64,000 nucleotides of DNA, from the NCBI RefSeq assembly GCF_004801255.1, contig NZ_CP036295.1, positions 1,810,001 to 1,874,000 on the forward strand, read 5' to 3'. This document shows, piece after piece, positions 1 through 7,784 of the stretch; the first letter of the stretch is position 1; each line of letters opens with the position of its first letter. The notes beneath the pieces were generated by a model. The model was given only the letters and a program-made list of their open reading frames with translations. It searched no databases and was not told the DNA's origin. A program made the position numbers and the translations under genes. Source of the stretch: Desulfovibrio desulfuricans. GTDB lineage: Bacteria; Desulfobacterota; Desulfovibrionia; Desulfovibrionales; Desulfovibrionaceae.

Positions 1-409
1 CGACTTCTTCAATATCCATACCGCCGTCGGGCGAGGCCATCACCGTGAGGCACTGCGCGCCACGGTCAAGCACCACGGCCAGATACAGCTCGCGGGCGAT
101 GTTGGTTCCCTGTTCTACCCAGGCCTTGTGCACTTTTTTGCCTTGCGGCCCGGTCTGGTGCGTTACCAGCTGCATGCCGATAATGCGCTGCGCCGCGGCC
201 TCGACCTCGTCGGGGCTTTTGCACACCACAACGCCGCCGCCCTTGCCGCGACCGCCCGCGTGTATCTGCGCCTTTACCACCCAGACGGGGCCGGGTATCT
301 GCAGCGCCGCCTGCCGGGCCTCGGCGGGGGTTTCAGCCAGCAGCCCACGGGGTACGGGTACGCCGAACTGGGCCAGAAGAGTTTTTGCCTGATACTCGTG
401 GATGTTCAT
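1..409 (-). CDS. sucC: Succinate-CoA ligase (ADP-forming) beta subunit, N-terminal part, cut by window edge
   Basis: This is the first 136 residues of SucC, which with SucD interconverts succinyl-CoA and succinate with ATP formation in the cytoplasm. The start MNIHEYQAK, the ATP-grasp motif [10 protein letters not shown] and the segment [12 protein letters not shown] are typical of the family; the rest lies beyond position 1. The ATG at 409 is preceded by a GAGGA ribosome binding site. An overlapping ATG at 413 is in another frame. The gene follows korC on the same strand after 244 bases, so it may be read from the kor promoter. Succinyl-CoA is the product of the Kor enzyme, which makes the pairing metabolically sensible. 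Confidence 0.9.
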   Translation of the reverse strand, partial: MNIHEYQAKTLLAQFGVPVPRGLLAETPAEARQAALQIPGPVWVVKAQIHAGGRGKGGGVVVCKSPDEVEAAAQRIIGMQLVTHQTGPQGKKVHKAWVEQGTNIARELYLAVVLDRGAQCLTVMASPDGGMDIEEV

Positions 410-523
410 GCATATCCTCGAAGTTTGTTTTGAGAGAGGCGTAAACCTGCATGCTGCAAGGGGGCAGCGCACCGTAAAACGCCGCTTGAGCCCCTTGATC
501 ATGCGCAAGTCTGAGGTTTTGGT

Positions 524-641
524 CCTCCCGCGGCGGATCAGTTTCCGCCACGGGAGGTCCATCAGCGCCTGACAGCCGCCTGCACAGCCGCCAGGCAGCG
601 TTTATGGCAGCGACAGGGAGAGGGTGCGCCCCCGTCGCTGC
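524..641 (-). other. Two hairpins in the korC-sucC gap
   Basis: The 244-base gap between korC and sucC holds two inverted repeats. One pairs 524-530 with 551-557 and continues inward through GGCGGA/TCCGCC. The other pairs GCAGCGAC at 607-614 with GTCGCTGC at 634-641. Neither is followed by a T-run on the minus strand, so neither is a convincing terminator. They may stabilise or help process the kor mRNA. No open reading frame of note lies here. Confidence 0.4.
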
Positions 642-653
642 GTAAAAACGCCG

Positions 654-1202
654 TCAGCGCCTGACCTCGCCAGCAAGGCCTGCGCCCAGATGCAGGGCTT
701 TTTTGTTGTTTTCGTGGTGCACGGCGGCAAAGCGCGATTCCAGCACTTTTTCGATGGATTCAAGCCGCACGGCGCCGGTTATGGCCGCCAGCGCGCCAAG
801 CACGCAGATGTTGAGAGCCTGTGTTTTGCCGCCAAAGGTCTCCTTGACGCTGCGCAGCATGGGCAGGCCCACACGCTCGGCGTCGATACGCTTTGAGGGG
901 TGCACAAGGTCGCTGTCGTACAGGCACATGCCGCCGGGGCGGATAAGGGGCAGATACTTGCCCGCAGCCTCGTCGGTAAGGGCCACAAGCACATTGGGCT
1001 GGTTTACCTTGGGAAAGTATATCTCGCTGTCGGAAATAATCACGTCCGAGCGGGTCGCGCCGCCGCGAGCTTCGGGCCCGTATGACTGCGACTGCACAGC
1101 CACCAGCCCTTCATACAGCACGGCGGCTTCTGCCAGCAGAATGGCCATGGTAATGATGCCCTGCCCGCCGGATCCGGACAGGAGAAAGCGATATCTTTCC
1201 AT
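654..1202 (-). CDS. korC: 2-oxoacid (2-oxoglutarate-type):ferredoxin oxidoreductase, gamma subunit
   Basis: This 182-residue protein is the gamma subunit (POR_N-like domain) of a four-subunit 2-oxoacid:ferredoxin oxidoreductase, which makes acyl-CoA and CO2 while reducing ferredoxin. The diagnostic GSGGQG loop is at residues 10-15, and the usual SYGPEARGG segment follows at about 40-48. The length is normal for a separate gamma chain. The gene starts 4 bases after korB ends and is the last kor gene in the order korD-korA-korB-korC. Assignment to 2-oxoglutarate rather than another 2-oxoacid rests on subunit order and the nearby sucC; the substrate cannot be proved from sequence. Confidence 0.9.
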   Translation of the reverse strand: MERYRFLLSGSGGQGIITMAILLAEAAVLYEGLVAVQSQSYGPEARGGATRSDVIISDSEIYFPKVNQPNVLVALTDEAAGKYLPLIRPGGMCLYDSDLVHPSKRIDAERVGLPMLRSVKETFGGKTQALNICVLGALAAITGAVRLESIEKVLESRFAAVHHENNKKALHLGAGLAGEVRR

Positions 1203-1206
1203 GACG

Positions 1207-2004
1207 TTACTCCTTGTGGGCCTTTGCGATGATTTTGGCGTATTCCGTGCAGTATTCGGGGCGGTCTTCCTCTACAAAAACGCCGCGCGGAATCAGATGG
1301 GGGTTTTCTTCCAGTTTTTTGGAGCCAAGCTGGGCGGTGTTGTCGCGATACCATTCGAGCATCTGCACAGCGCCGCCCAGCTTGTTTTTGCGGCCAAAAT
1401 AGGTGGGGCACTGCGTAAGTATCTCCAGCACCGAAAACCCCTTGTGAGCAAAGGCTTTTTTGAGCAACGTGACAATTTCCTTCACATGGAAGGTCGTGGT
1501 GCGGGCCACAAAGGTGGCTCCCGCGCCCATGGCAAGCTTTACGGTGTCAAACTCGTGGTCAATGCTGCGGTAGGGAGCGGTGGTCGCCAGAATGCCCTCG
1601 CCCGAAAGCGGAGAATACTGGCCGCCGGTCATGCCGTAGATGCGGTTGTTCATGATGATGGCGACCATATCGATATTGCGGCGGCAGGCGTGGATAAAAT
1701 GGTTGCCGCCGATGGCCATGGCGTCGCCGTCGCCCATGGGAACCACCACGTTAAGCTCTGGCTTGGTCATCTTGATGCCCGTGGCGCAGGCCAGGGCGCG
1801 GCCATGCATGGTGTGCATGCTGTGAAAGTCCACATAGCCCGATATGCGCGCCGAGCAGCCGATGCCCGAAACCATGCACATGTTTGAGGGGTCTATGTTC
1901 ATTTCCTGCACGGCGTGCAGCAGGTTGTTGAGGATGGTGCCGTGACCGCAGCCGGGGCACCAGATATGGGGAAAAAACCGTTCGCGGATGTTTTGCACGC
2001 TCAT
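1207..2004 (-). CDS. korB: 2-oxoacid (2-oxoglutarate-type):ferredoxin oxidoreductase, beta subunit
   Basis: This is the thiamine-diphosphate-binding beta subunit, 265 residues. CPGCGHG at 16-22 provides cysteines associated with the iron-sulfur centre. The GIGCSAR and GDGDAMAIGGNH segments form the cofactor pocket seen in KorB/PorB proteins. The ATG at 2004 (MSVQNIRE) was chosen because it follows the korA stop by a single base and has a GGAAGGGGG ribosome binding site inside the end of korA. An in-frame start at 2031 would add residues with no family support. It is translated from the same message as korA and korC. Confidence 0.93.
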   Translation of the reverse strand: MSVQNIRERFFPHIWCPGCGHGTILNNLLHAVQEMNIDPSNMCMVSGIGCSARISGYVDFHSMHTMHGRALACATGIKMTKPELNVVVPMGDGDAMAIGGNHFIHACRRNIDMVAIIMNNRIYGMTGGQYSPLSGEGILATTAPYRSIDHEFDTVKLAMGAGATFVARTTTFHVKEIVTLLKKAFAHKGFSVLEILTQCPTYFGRKNKLGGAVQMLEWYRDNTAQLGSKKLEENPHLIPRGVFVEEDRPEYCTEYAKIIAKAHKE

Positions 2005-2005
2005 G

Positions 2006-3157
2006 TTAGAACCCCCTTCCTTCAATAACACGCATGACCTTGCCGATATCGGTGGGGTTGAGCATCAGACCGTCCATGCGATTCACCAGGAACACGCGGT
2101 CGGGACGCTGCACCACCTGCTTTACCTGGGTGGTGATCTGGCCCATGTTCATCTCTGCCACAAAAATATTGCGGGCATGGGCCGTTTTTTCACGCACAAG
2201 CTGCGCCGGGAAGGGCCAGAGCGTCTGCAGTTCAAGCAGGCCGATGCGGTCGCCCTTTGAGCGGCGGGTCTCCACCAGATGCCGGGCGCTGCGGGCCGAC
2301 GAGCCGTAAGAAATAATGACGTGCTCGGCGTCGTCCAGATAATATTCCTTCCAGCGGGCCAGCAGGTGAGCGCGGTTTTCGATCTTGTCCACCAGATGGT
2401 ACACAAGCTTGCTGACCTGTTCGGGATTTTCAGTGGGGAAGCCCCAGATGTCGTGGTACAGGCCCGTGACGTTGTAGCGGTGCACGCCGCCAAAGTCGGA
2501 CATGGGCAACCGGCCGTCTTCGCGGGGCAGGTAGGGGTAGTAGTTGACCCCGGCCTGGACCTCGGTATGCAGCCGCTCCACCACGGGCAGCTCGCCCGCC
2601 GCAGGTACGACCAGCTTTTCGCGCATGTGGCCGATAACCTCGTCGAACAGCAGGATGACCGGCGTGCGGTAGGTCTCAGCCATATTGAAGGCCTCGACCG
2701 TGATCTGAAACACATCCTGAATGCTCGACGCCGTGAGCACAATGATGGAATGGTCGCCGTGCGTGCCCCAGCGGGCCTGGTTCACATCGCCCTGAGCCAC
2801 CTTGGTGGCCAGACCGGTGGAGGGGCCGCCGCGCTGCACGTTGACCACAACGCAGGGAATTTCAGCCATCACGGCGTAGCCGATGGCCTCCTGCTTGAGG
2901 GAAAAACCGGGGCCGCTCGTGGCGGTCATGGCTTTTGAACCAGCCAGCGATGCGCCGCAAACCGCGCACATGGAGGCTATTTCGTCTTCCATCTGAATAA
3001 ACTTGCCGCCCACGCGGGGCAGCTGCTCGGCCAGATGTTCGGCCACTTCAGTTGAAGGGGTAATGGGATAACCTGCAAAAAAGCGCAGCCCGGCATACAG
3101 GGCCCCGCGCACGCAGGCTTCGTTACCCTGCACAAAGAGGATATCTTGCTGGCTCAT
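2006..3157 (-). CDS. korA: 2-oxoacid (2-oxoglutarate-type):ferredoxin oxidoreductase, alpha subunit
   Basis: This is the 383-residue alpha subunit, containing the pyrimidine-binding half of the catalytic site. The motif GYPITPSTE near residue 30, then ATSGPGFSLKQEAIGYA and QRGGPSTGLAT, are hallmarks of the KorA/VorB group. The length fits a stand-alone alpha subunit without the fused gamma domain found in some bacteria. Its ATG overlaps the korD stop by 4 bases, which suggests translational coupling. Together with KorB, KorC and KorD it forms an oxygen-sensitive cytoplasmic complex using ferredoxin. Confidence 0.94.
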   Translation of the reverse strand: MSQQDILFVQGNEACVRGALYAGLRFFAGYPITPSTEVAEHLAEQLPRVGGKFIQMEDEIASMCAVCGASLAGSKAMTATSGPGFSLKQEAIGYAVMAEIPCVVVNVQRGGPSTGLATKVAQGDVNQARWGTHGDHSIIVLTASSIQDVFQITVEAFNMAETYRTPVILLFDEVIGHMREKLVVPAAGELPVVERLHTEVQAGVNYYPYLPREDGRLPMSDFGGVHRYNVTGLYHDIWGFPTENPEQVSKLVYHLVDKIENRAHLLARWKEYYLDDAEHVIISYGSSARSARHLVETRRSKGDRIGLLELQTLWPFPAQLVREKTAHARNIFVAEMNMGQITTQVKQVVQRPDRVFLVNRMDGLMLNPTDIGKVMRVIEGRGF

Positions 3158-3372
3158 GCCGCTGCCCCCTTGCCGGTTTTGGCCTTACCGGTCTTTTCAA
3201 CCGTGACGGCCAGATCAGGACAATACTGTTCACACATGCCACACTCCACGCAAAGCTCCGGATTGTGACAGGCTTTGCCCTCATCATCCAAGGACAGCGC
3301 CTTTTTGGGACAAAAGGCTACGCAGATGCCGCAACCTTTACACCATTGGCGGTTGATGTTCACCATCATCAT
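3154..3372 (-). CDS. korD: 2-oxoacid:ferredoxin oxidoreductase delta subunit (2x[4Fe-4S] ferredoxin)
   Basis: This 72-residue ferredoxin-like subunit carries two classic cluster motifs: cysteines 11, 14, 17 and 21, and cysteines 41, 44, 47 and 51, each ending in CP. It relays electrons from the catalytic subunits to soluble ferredoxin. Three consecutive ATG codons (3372, 3369, 3366) make the exact start uncertain; GGGGA just upstream serves any of them. It is the first gene of the operon, 480 bases downstream of a sigma-54-type promoter. The long leader is unusual and holds a second possible promoter. Confidence 0.92.
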   Translation of the reverse strand: MMMVNINRQWCKGCGICVAFCPKKALSLDDEGKACHNPELCVECGMCEQYCPDLAVTVEKTGKAKTGKGAAA

Positions 3373-3626
3373 TCCCCATGCGGGTTTGTGCCGATAGCCG
3401 GCTGGTTATCGTAGCGCGGCCGGGCCGCGCAATCTGAGCTGTATCCCTGTTTTCGGTAGCTGCAGCGTGTGCTGATGCTTTTTGCCTGTTTTTCATTATG
3501 CTTGCCCAAAAGCCCCCTGCCTTGCTTGCCGCTGCCTTGCCCGGTAGCGAAACCGGCTGTGCAAGCAGCGTAATCAGGACGCGCCTATACAAAAACAACA
3601 ACTGCATTACGCTTCATTAAAATTAA

Positions 3627-3655
3627 AATACATACATTGCGGTTTAACTTTGCAA
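3627..3655 (-). promoter_or_regulatory. Possible second (sigma-70-like) kor promoter
   Basis: On the minus strand, TTGCAA (3655-3650) and TGTATT (3632-3627) are separated by 17 bases, and an AT-rich stretch follows toward korD. The match to consensus is only fair. Its interest lies in the -35 box touching the long palindrome at 3653-3682. Confidence 0.3.
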
Positions 3656-3682
3656 TAGACTGTTTACATAAACAGTCTATTG
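3653..3682. promoter_or_regulatory. Perfect 14-bp inverted repeat, operator-like
   Basis: CAATAGACTGTTTA is followed by a 2-base spacer and its exact reverse complement, giving a 30-bp near-continuous palindrome. It lies in AT-rich sequence between the sigma-54 promoter and korD and overlaps a possible -35 box. No T-run on either side suggests a terminator. The shape suits a dimeric regulator. The motif does not match the Rex, FNR/HcpR or LexA consensus as I know them. Confidence 0.6.
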
Positions 3683-3851
3683 AAACAGATAAAAAACAAA
3701 TTTTGCACCTGCAATACGCAGCAACAAGTTTTTTACTGCGTAAAAAACAGCCAAACTCTTAAGGCAAAGCCAAAACCATCAATTTTTCCCATGCCACTAA
3801 TGTCCATTCAAGATATAAAAACAACCTTATTCGTCTACAAGACTCACCTAA

Positions 3852-3867
3852 AGCAATCTCTATGCCA
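3852..3867 (-). promoter_or_regulatory. Sigma-54 (-24/-12) promoter for korDABC
   Basis: On the minus strand TGGCATAGAGATTGCT matches the RpoN consensus TGGCAYR-N4-TTGCW at every fixed position. The -24 GG and -12 GC are separated by exactly 10 bases. Transcription would start near 3841 and run into korD. The tandem sites at 3952-3984 and the adjacent sigma-54 activator gene fit this reading. Confidence 0.72.
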
Positions 3868-3951
3868 TCTGGCCGCTGCAAAAAAATTGTCAATATAATC
3901 AGGCTATGCCCTCGATGCGCCTGGTATCAATAGCACGCTATGTTGCACAGG

Positions 3952-3984
3952 TGACACATTTTGCACACAAACTGACACATTTTG
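3952..3984. promoter_or_regulatory. Tandem activator sites (UAS-like), 12-bp direct repeat spaced 21 bp
   Basis: TGACACATTTTG occurs at 3952-3963 and again, identically, at 3973-3984, so the copies are two helical turns apart. They sit about 85-118 bp upstream of the -24 element of the kor promoter, the usual distance for enhancer-binding activators. The most likely ligand is the PrpR-type activator encoded just upstream. Confidence 0.55.
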
Positions 3985-4368
3985 TTTCACTTTCGGTCAT
4001 TCTGGTCACTCAAGGCACTACCCCGCAGGCTTGAGCGCGCAAGCCAGACGGCAAAGTCCCCCCTGCTGATGCCAGGCTATCCTATGCACCTAATAAATCT
4101 GCCTGATATTATTAATTAATACCAGGTAGATCAACAAGCTCTCAGCCATTTGGCAAAATGCGGCAGTGCTGGCGCGGCGTGCGTCAGGCGAGGACAAAAT
4201 GGCGGGTGCGGTCGGGGCAGGCAGCGCGCAAAACAACCTGCCAGATGGACAGGCAGTCGGACGGCCATGGCAGGCGTATGCGGTATAGAAAAAAATCTGG
4301 CGGGCAACTGGCTGATACGCCTGAGTCATGCGGGCAAAAGGCTGCCTTTTGGGGCGGGGAAAAGGTCG
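3985..4368. other. Gap between activator gene and UAS; no gene seen
   Basis: These 384 bases hold no credible coding frame. A small hairpin, CAAAAGG/CCTTTTG near 4335-4352, lies just after the activator gene, and an AT-rich patch lies at about 4090-4140. I found no tRNA and no clear terminator. Confidence 0.4.
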
Positions 4369-6315
4369 CTAGCGTATGCCGAACTTACGCATTTTGCGAA
4401 ACAGCGTGCTGCGGCTCATATGCAGCATAAGGGCTGCCTTGCCCTGATGCCCGTGGCTGGCATGCAGAGCCTGCACAATGCGCTCCCGTTCGCCTTCCGC
4501 CGCTGGCGGGGCCGTGTCGGCGGACTGCACGTCCTGGCCAGGGTCCGCGCAGACGTTCGGCGGCTTGCGGCAGTCGGTCTGGCGGCAGGCAAAAGGCATG
4601 AGCAGTTCAGTCTCGATGGTGGCGGCGTCAAGAGTTTCGGGCATGGTGACGCATAACCGGTGGATAAAGTAGCGCAACTCGCGGATATTGCCCGGCCAAG
4701 CATACTGGCTCAGCATTTCCTGCGCCTTGGGGTCCATGACCTGCCCACGCAGCACCGTGTCGTCGCCCTGCGCGAGAAAATGGCGCATGAGCAGTTCCAC
4801 ATCGCCCTCGCGCTCGCGCAGGGGCGGCAGCGAAACCACCAGTACAGAGAGCCGGTAGAACAGGTCGGCGCGAAACTGGTTGCGTTTGACCCTCTCCCAC
4901 AGGTTGGCATTGGTGGCCGCGATGATGCGCACATCCACGCAGATGTTGCGCGTGCCGCTGATGCGCAGCACACGCTGCGTTTCGAGCACGCGCAAAAGCC
5001 GCCGTTGCGCACGCAGATCAAGTTCCGCCACCTCGTCCAGAAACAGCGTACCGTTATGGGCCAGCTCAAACAGGCCTGGCTTGCCCTTGCGACTTGCGCC
5101 GGTAAACGCGCCTTCCTCGTAGCCAAACAGCTCTGATTCGAGCAGCGACTGCGGCAACGCGCCGCAATTGATGGCCACAAAGGGCTGATCGCTGCGCGGG
5201 CTGGCATTGTGGATGGACTGGGCAAAAAGCTCTTTGCCCGTGCCGGTTTCACCCTGAATAAGCACAGGCTGCGCGGAAGGAGCAAACTTGCGGGCGCGGG
5301 CAACGGCTGCCGTGATGGAGGGCGAGATGCCGATGATGTCTTCAAACTTGTGCTGCGCCAGCATCTCGGCATGCATGGCGTCGTGCCGGATCTTGCTCTC
5401 CTTGGCGGCAATGGCCCTTGGCTCCTGAAAGGTAATGACCGCGCCGTGCACGGTATCGCCCACATGGATGGGAATGGCGGAAAACAGCAGTTTTCTGCCC
5501 TCCACTTCGGCCATTTCGTCTTCAATGCTGTTGCCGAGCAGCAGGCAGCGGTCGATCTGCGGCAGGTCGAGTATGGCGCGGTAACTGAAGTGCGTGATGT
5601 CGTTTTTGAGCCGCAGCATGCGCCGCGCCACAGGGTTGATGAGCAGCACGCGTCCCTCGGCGTCGAGCGAGACAATACCGTCGTGCGAATGCTCAATGAC
5701 GGTCTTGAACTTGAGGCTCTGGGCCTGCTCAAGCTCACGGGCGTAAACAATGCGCTTGGCCTCAAGCAAGGCCTGCCGGATGGACATTTCGTCGCAGACC
5801 AGCAGCTGGCAGCACAAGCCCATGCTCTCGGCCATGCCGATGGAGGTCTCGCCGCCGATAAACACATCCACCTTGTCGCGCACCGCCTGGGCAATGGCCT
5901 GCCGCATATCCTCCCTGTTGCTGCCGCTGGGATAGATGCGCAAATCCACATGCAGCAGACTGCTGAGGGCAACCAGTTCTTTCTGCAGCTGGGGGTAGAC
6001 GATAAAACCAACGCGGGGGTTGGGCTTTTGGGCCTTGGTAAGCGCCTGATCAAGCACGTAGACCAGGTCCTGCATGCTGATGGGCAAAAAGACGAGAGGC
6101 GTACGTATGCCCGCCTCCACAATCTGGTTGGCAGACCAGCCGCGCGCCACAATGACATACGCGCCCTCTTCCTCCGCCTTGCGGGCAACGCTGAGAGAGC
6201 GGCTGAGGCCCGTAAGCTGCAGAAGAATTTTGTCCTGAATGCCCAGCTCGGTAGCAACGCGCTGCACGATCTGGTAGCTGGTGCTCTCTGGGGCAATGAC
6301 AACAATAGGCGGCAT
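4369..6315 (-). CDS. PrpR-type sigma-54-dependent transcriptional activator
   Basis: This 648-residue regulator has an N-terminal PrpR sensor domain (about 1-190), a PAS domain (about 205-310), an AAA+ sigma-54-interaction domain and a C-terminal Fis-type helix-turn-helix (about 610-645). GETGTGKE near 355 is the Walker A motif, GAFTGA near 400 is the sigma-54 contact loop, and GTLFLDEV is Walker B. All catalytic parts are intact. PrpR_N domains in other bacteria bind small acids such as 2-methylcitrate; the ligand here is unknown. The ATG at 6315 has an AGAGGG ribosome binding site. The gene lies on the kor strand immediately upstream of the kor regulatory region, so it is the obvious candidate activator of that operon. 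Confidence 0.9.
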   Translation of the reverse strand: MPPIVVIAPESTSYQIVQRVATELGIQDKILLQLTGLSRSLSVARKAEEEGAYVIVARGWSANQIVEAGIRTPLVFLPISMQDLVYVLDQALTKAQKPNPRVGFIVYPQLQKELVALSSLLHVDLRIYPSGSNREDMRQAIAQAVRDKVDVFIGGETSIGMAESMGLCCQLLVCDEMSIRQALLEAKRIVYARELEQAQSLKFKTVIEHSHDGIVSLDAEGRVLLINPVARRMLRLKNDITHFSYRAILDLPQIDRCLLLGNSIEDEMAEVEGRKLLFSAIPIHVGDTVHGAVITFQEPRAIAAKESKIRHDAMHAEMLAQHKFEDIIGISPSITAAVARARKFAPSAQPVLIQGETGTGKELFAQSIHNASPRSDQPFVAINCGALPQSLLESELFGYEEGAFTGASRKGKPGLFELAHNGTLFLDEVAELDLRAQRRLLRVLETQRVLRISGTRNICVDVRIIAATNANLWERVKRNQFRADLFYRLSVLVVSLPPLREREGDVELLMRHFLAQGDDTVLRGQVMDPKAQEMLSQYAWPGNIRELRYFIHRLCVTMPETLDAATIETELLMPFACRQTDCRKPPNVCADPGQDVQSADTAPPAAEGERERIVQALHASHGHQGKAALMLHMSRSTLFRKMRKFGIR

Positions 6316-6383
6316 GAAACCCTCTGATTACGCGCAGTTGGCGACACGTTAGCCTGCGCGGATTTGTCTGCCAGCATAGCGCA

Positions 6384-6400
6384 TGTCAAAATTGATGTCA
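6384..6400. promoter_or_regulatory. UAS-related motif in the activator's own leader
   Basis: TGTCAAAATTGATGTCA contains two ATGTCA/TGTCA half-sites, and its minus-strand reading resembles the kor tandem sites with a one-base insertion. It sits 69-85 bases upstream of the activator start and could serve autoregulation. The similarity is loose. Confidence 0.25.
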
Positions 6401-6409
6401 CGCGTGGGC

Positions 6410-6558
6410 GCGTAACGGCAAAACGGCGACCGCTCCCGGTTGCCGTTCTATCTGTCTGACGCGGGGGATGGGGCCGGTGCTGCGCGCCAACTGCGCCTTG
6501 ACTAAATCAAGGCCGCGTCAGGCAACGAAATAGTTTCAGCCATCCCTCCCACAGGATA
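6410..6558. other. Remainder of the gap upstream of the activator gene
   Basis: No gene is seen here. A short perfect repeat, GCCTTGA-N5-TCAAGGC at 6495-6513, is the only structure noted. The promoter of the activator gene must lie here or slightly downstream but could not be assigned. Confidence 0.3.
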
Positions 6559-6609
6559 CGTGCAAATAAAGACCGGCTGCCTTGCGGACAGCCGGTCTTT
6601 ATTTGCACG
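6559..6609 (-). terminator. Long hairpin terminator after carA
   Basis: A perfect 21-bp inverted repeat (6559-6579 with 6589-6609) has a 9-base loop and lies 42 bases past the carA stop. The arms carry TTTATTT/AAATAAA, giving a T-rich descending side in either direction. It should end carAB transcription and shield the activator gene downstream. Confidence 0.8.
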
Positions 6610-6650
6610 GTGCGTTGCGCACCGCGTATATGCGCATCAGTGTTCCGGGG

Positions 6651-7781
6651 TTATGCCCCGGCGGCTTCGCCGATCAGCTGGCGAAAGCGCCCAAAGAGGT
6701 ACTGCCCGTCATGGGGGCCGGCAGCCGCTTCAGGGTGGTACTGCACGCTCATGACAGGCAGGGTCTTGTGACGCAGGCCTTCGAGCGTGTTGTCGTTCAG
6801 GTTGACGTGCGTGGCTTCTACATCGCTGACGCCGTCCAGCACCACATGGAAACCGTGGTTCTGGGACGATATTTCGATGCGGCCAGTGGTCAGGTCTTTC
6901 ACCGGGTGGTTGCAGCCGTGGTGGCCAAACTTGAGCTTGTCGGTGGTGCCGCCAAGGGCGTGACCGATGAGCTGATGCCCGAGGCAAATGCCCGTAACCG
7001 GAAACATGCCCACAAGCTCGCGCACAAGGGCTATCTCTGCCGTCAGGGTCGCCGGGTCGCCGGGGCCGTTGGAGAGAAAAACGCCCTTGGCTCCGCTGGC
7101 CTTGGCCCGCGCGGCGTTAAAGTTCGGCGGCACGGCCAGGGGTTCAAAACCCGCTTCGCACAGACGGCGCAGGATGTTCCACTTGATGCCGTAGTCGTAC
7201 ACCAGCAGGGGCAGGCCCGTGCCGCGCCACGCATACGCGCCGTCCGCGCCAAGGCTTACCTTTTGCGGCTGGTTGTCAAACCAGGCGTAAGGCTCCTGCG
7301 CGGCCACAAAGGGCACAAGGTTGCGGCCCTTCATGGTGGGCTGGGCGAGCACTTTTTCCTTCAGGGCAGCCGGGTTCAGTTCCCTGGTGGAAATCATGCC
7401 GCGCATGGCCCCGTTGATGCGCAGGTGGCGCGTAAGGGCGCGGGTATCCAGACCTTCCATGCCCGGCGTGCCGTACTTTTGCAAAAAGGCGGGCACGGCC
7501 ATGGCAGACTGCCAGTTGGAGGGCTGCTTGCAGCATTCCTTTACCAGAAAGGCGCTGCAGTGCACGCGGGCCGATTCCATATCAGCCGCGCAGATGCCGT
7601 AGTTGCCCACCAGCGGATAGGTCATGCAGACCATTTGCCCGTAATAGGAGGGGTCGGTGAGCACTTCCTGATAGCCAGTCATGCCCGTGGTGAAAATCAC
7701 TTCACCACCGGTTTCAAAGTCTCCGGTAAAGGATTTGCCTTCCAACGTAAAACCGTCTTCCAGCACCAGCAATGCTTTCAT
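6651..7781 (-). CDS. carA: Carbamoyl-phosphate synthase small (glutaminase) subunit
   Basis: CarA (376 residues) hydrolyses glutamine and passes ammonia to CarB to make carbamoyl phosphate for arginine and pyrimidine synthesis. The N-terminal CPSase_sm_chain domain begins [10 protein letters not shown]. The class I glutaminase domain contains the nucleophile in [16 protein letters not shown] and the histidine-glutamate pair in QYHPEA. Length and motifs are complete. It lies 3 bases after carB, an arrangement (carB first) opposite to that of E. coli. A long terminator follows. Confidence 0.97.
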   Translation of the reverse strand: MKALLVLEDGFTLEGKSFTGDFETGGEVIFTTGMTGYQEVLTDPSYYGQMVCMTYPLVGNYGICAADMESARVHCSAFLVKECCKQPSNWQSAMAVPAFLQKYGTPGMEGLDTRALTRHLRINGAMRGMISTRELNPAALKEKVLAQPTMKGRNLVPFVAAQEPYAWFDNQPQKVSLGADGAYAWRGTGLPLLVYDYGIKWNILRRLCEAGFEPLAVPPNFNAARAKASGAKGVFLSNGPGDPATLTAEIALVRELVGMFPVTGICLGHQLIGHALGGTTDKLKFGHHGCNHPVKDLTTGRIEISSQNHGFHVVLDGVSDVEATHVNLNDNTLEGLRHKTLPVMSVQYHPEAAAGPHDGQYLFGRFRQLIGEAAGA

Positions 7782-7784
7782 AAC

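Noticed and set aside
703-1887. A 394-residue plus-strand frame opposite korC and korB
   Set aside because: Shadow of conserved oxidoreductase genes; composition is antisense-like.
3680-3898. A 72-residue plus-strand frame in the AT-rich kor leader
   Set aside because: It covers the sigma-54 promoter, has no ribosome binding site and no protein-like pattern.
4090-4329. A 79-residue minus-strand frame after the activator gene
   Set aside because: No family resemblance and no start signal; sits in non-coding sequence.
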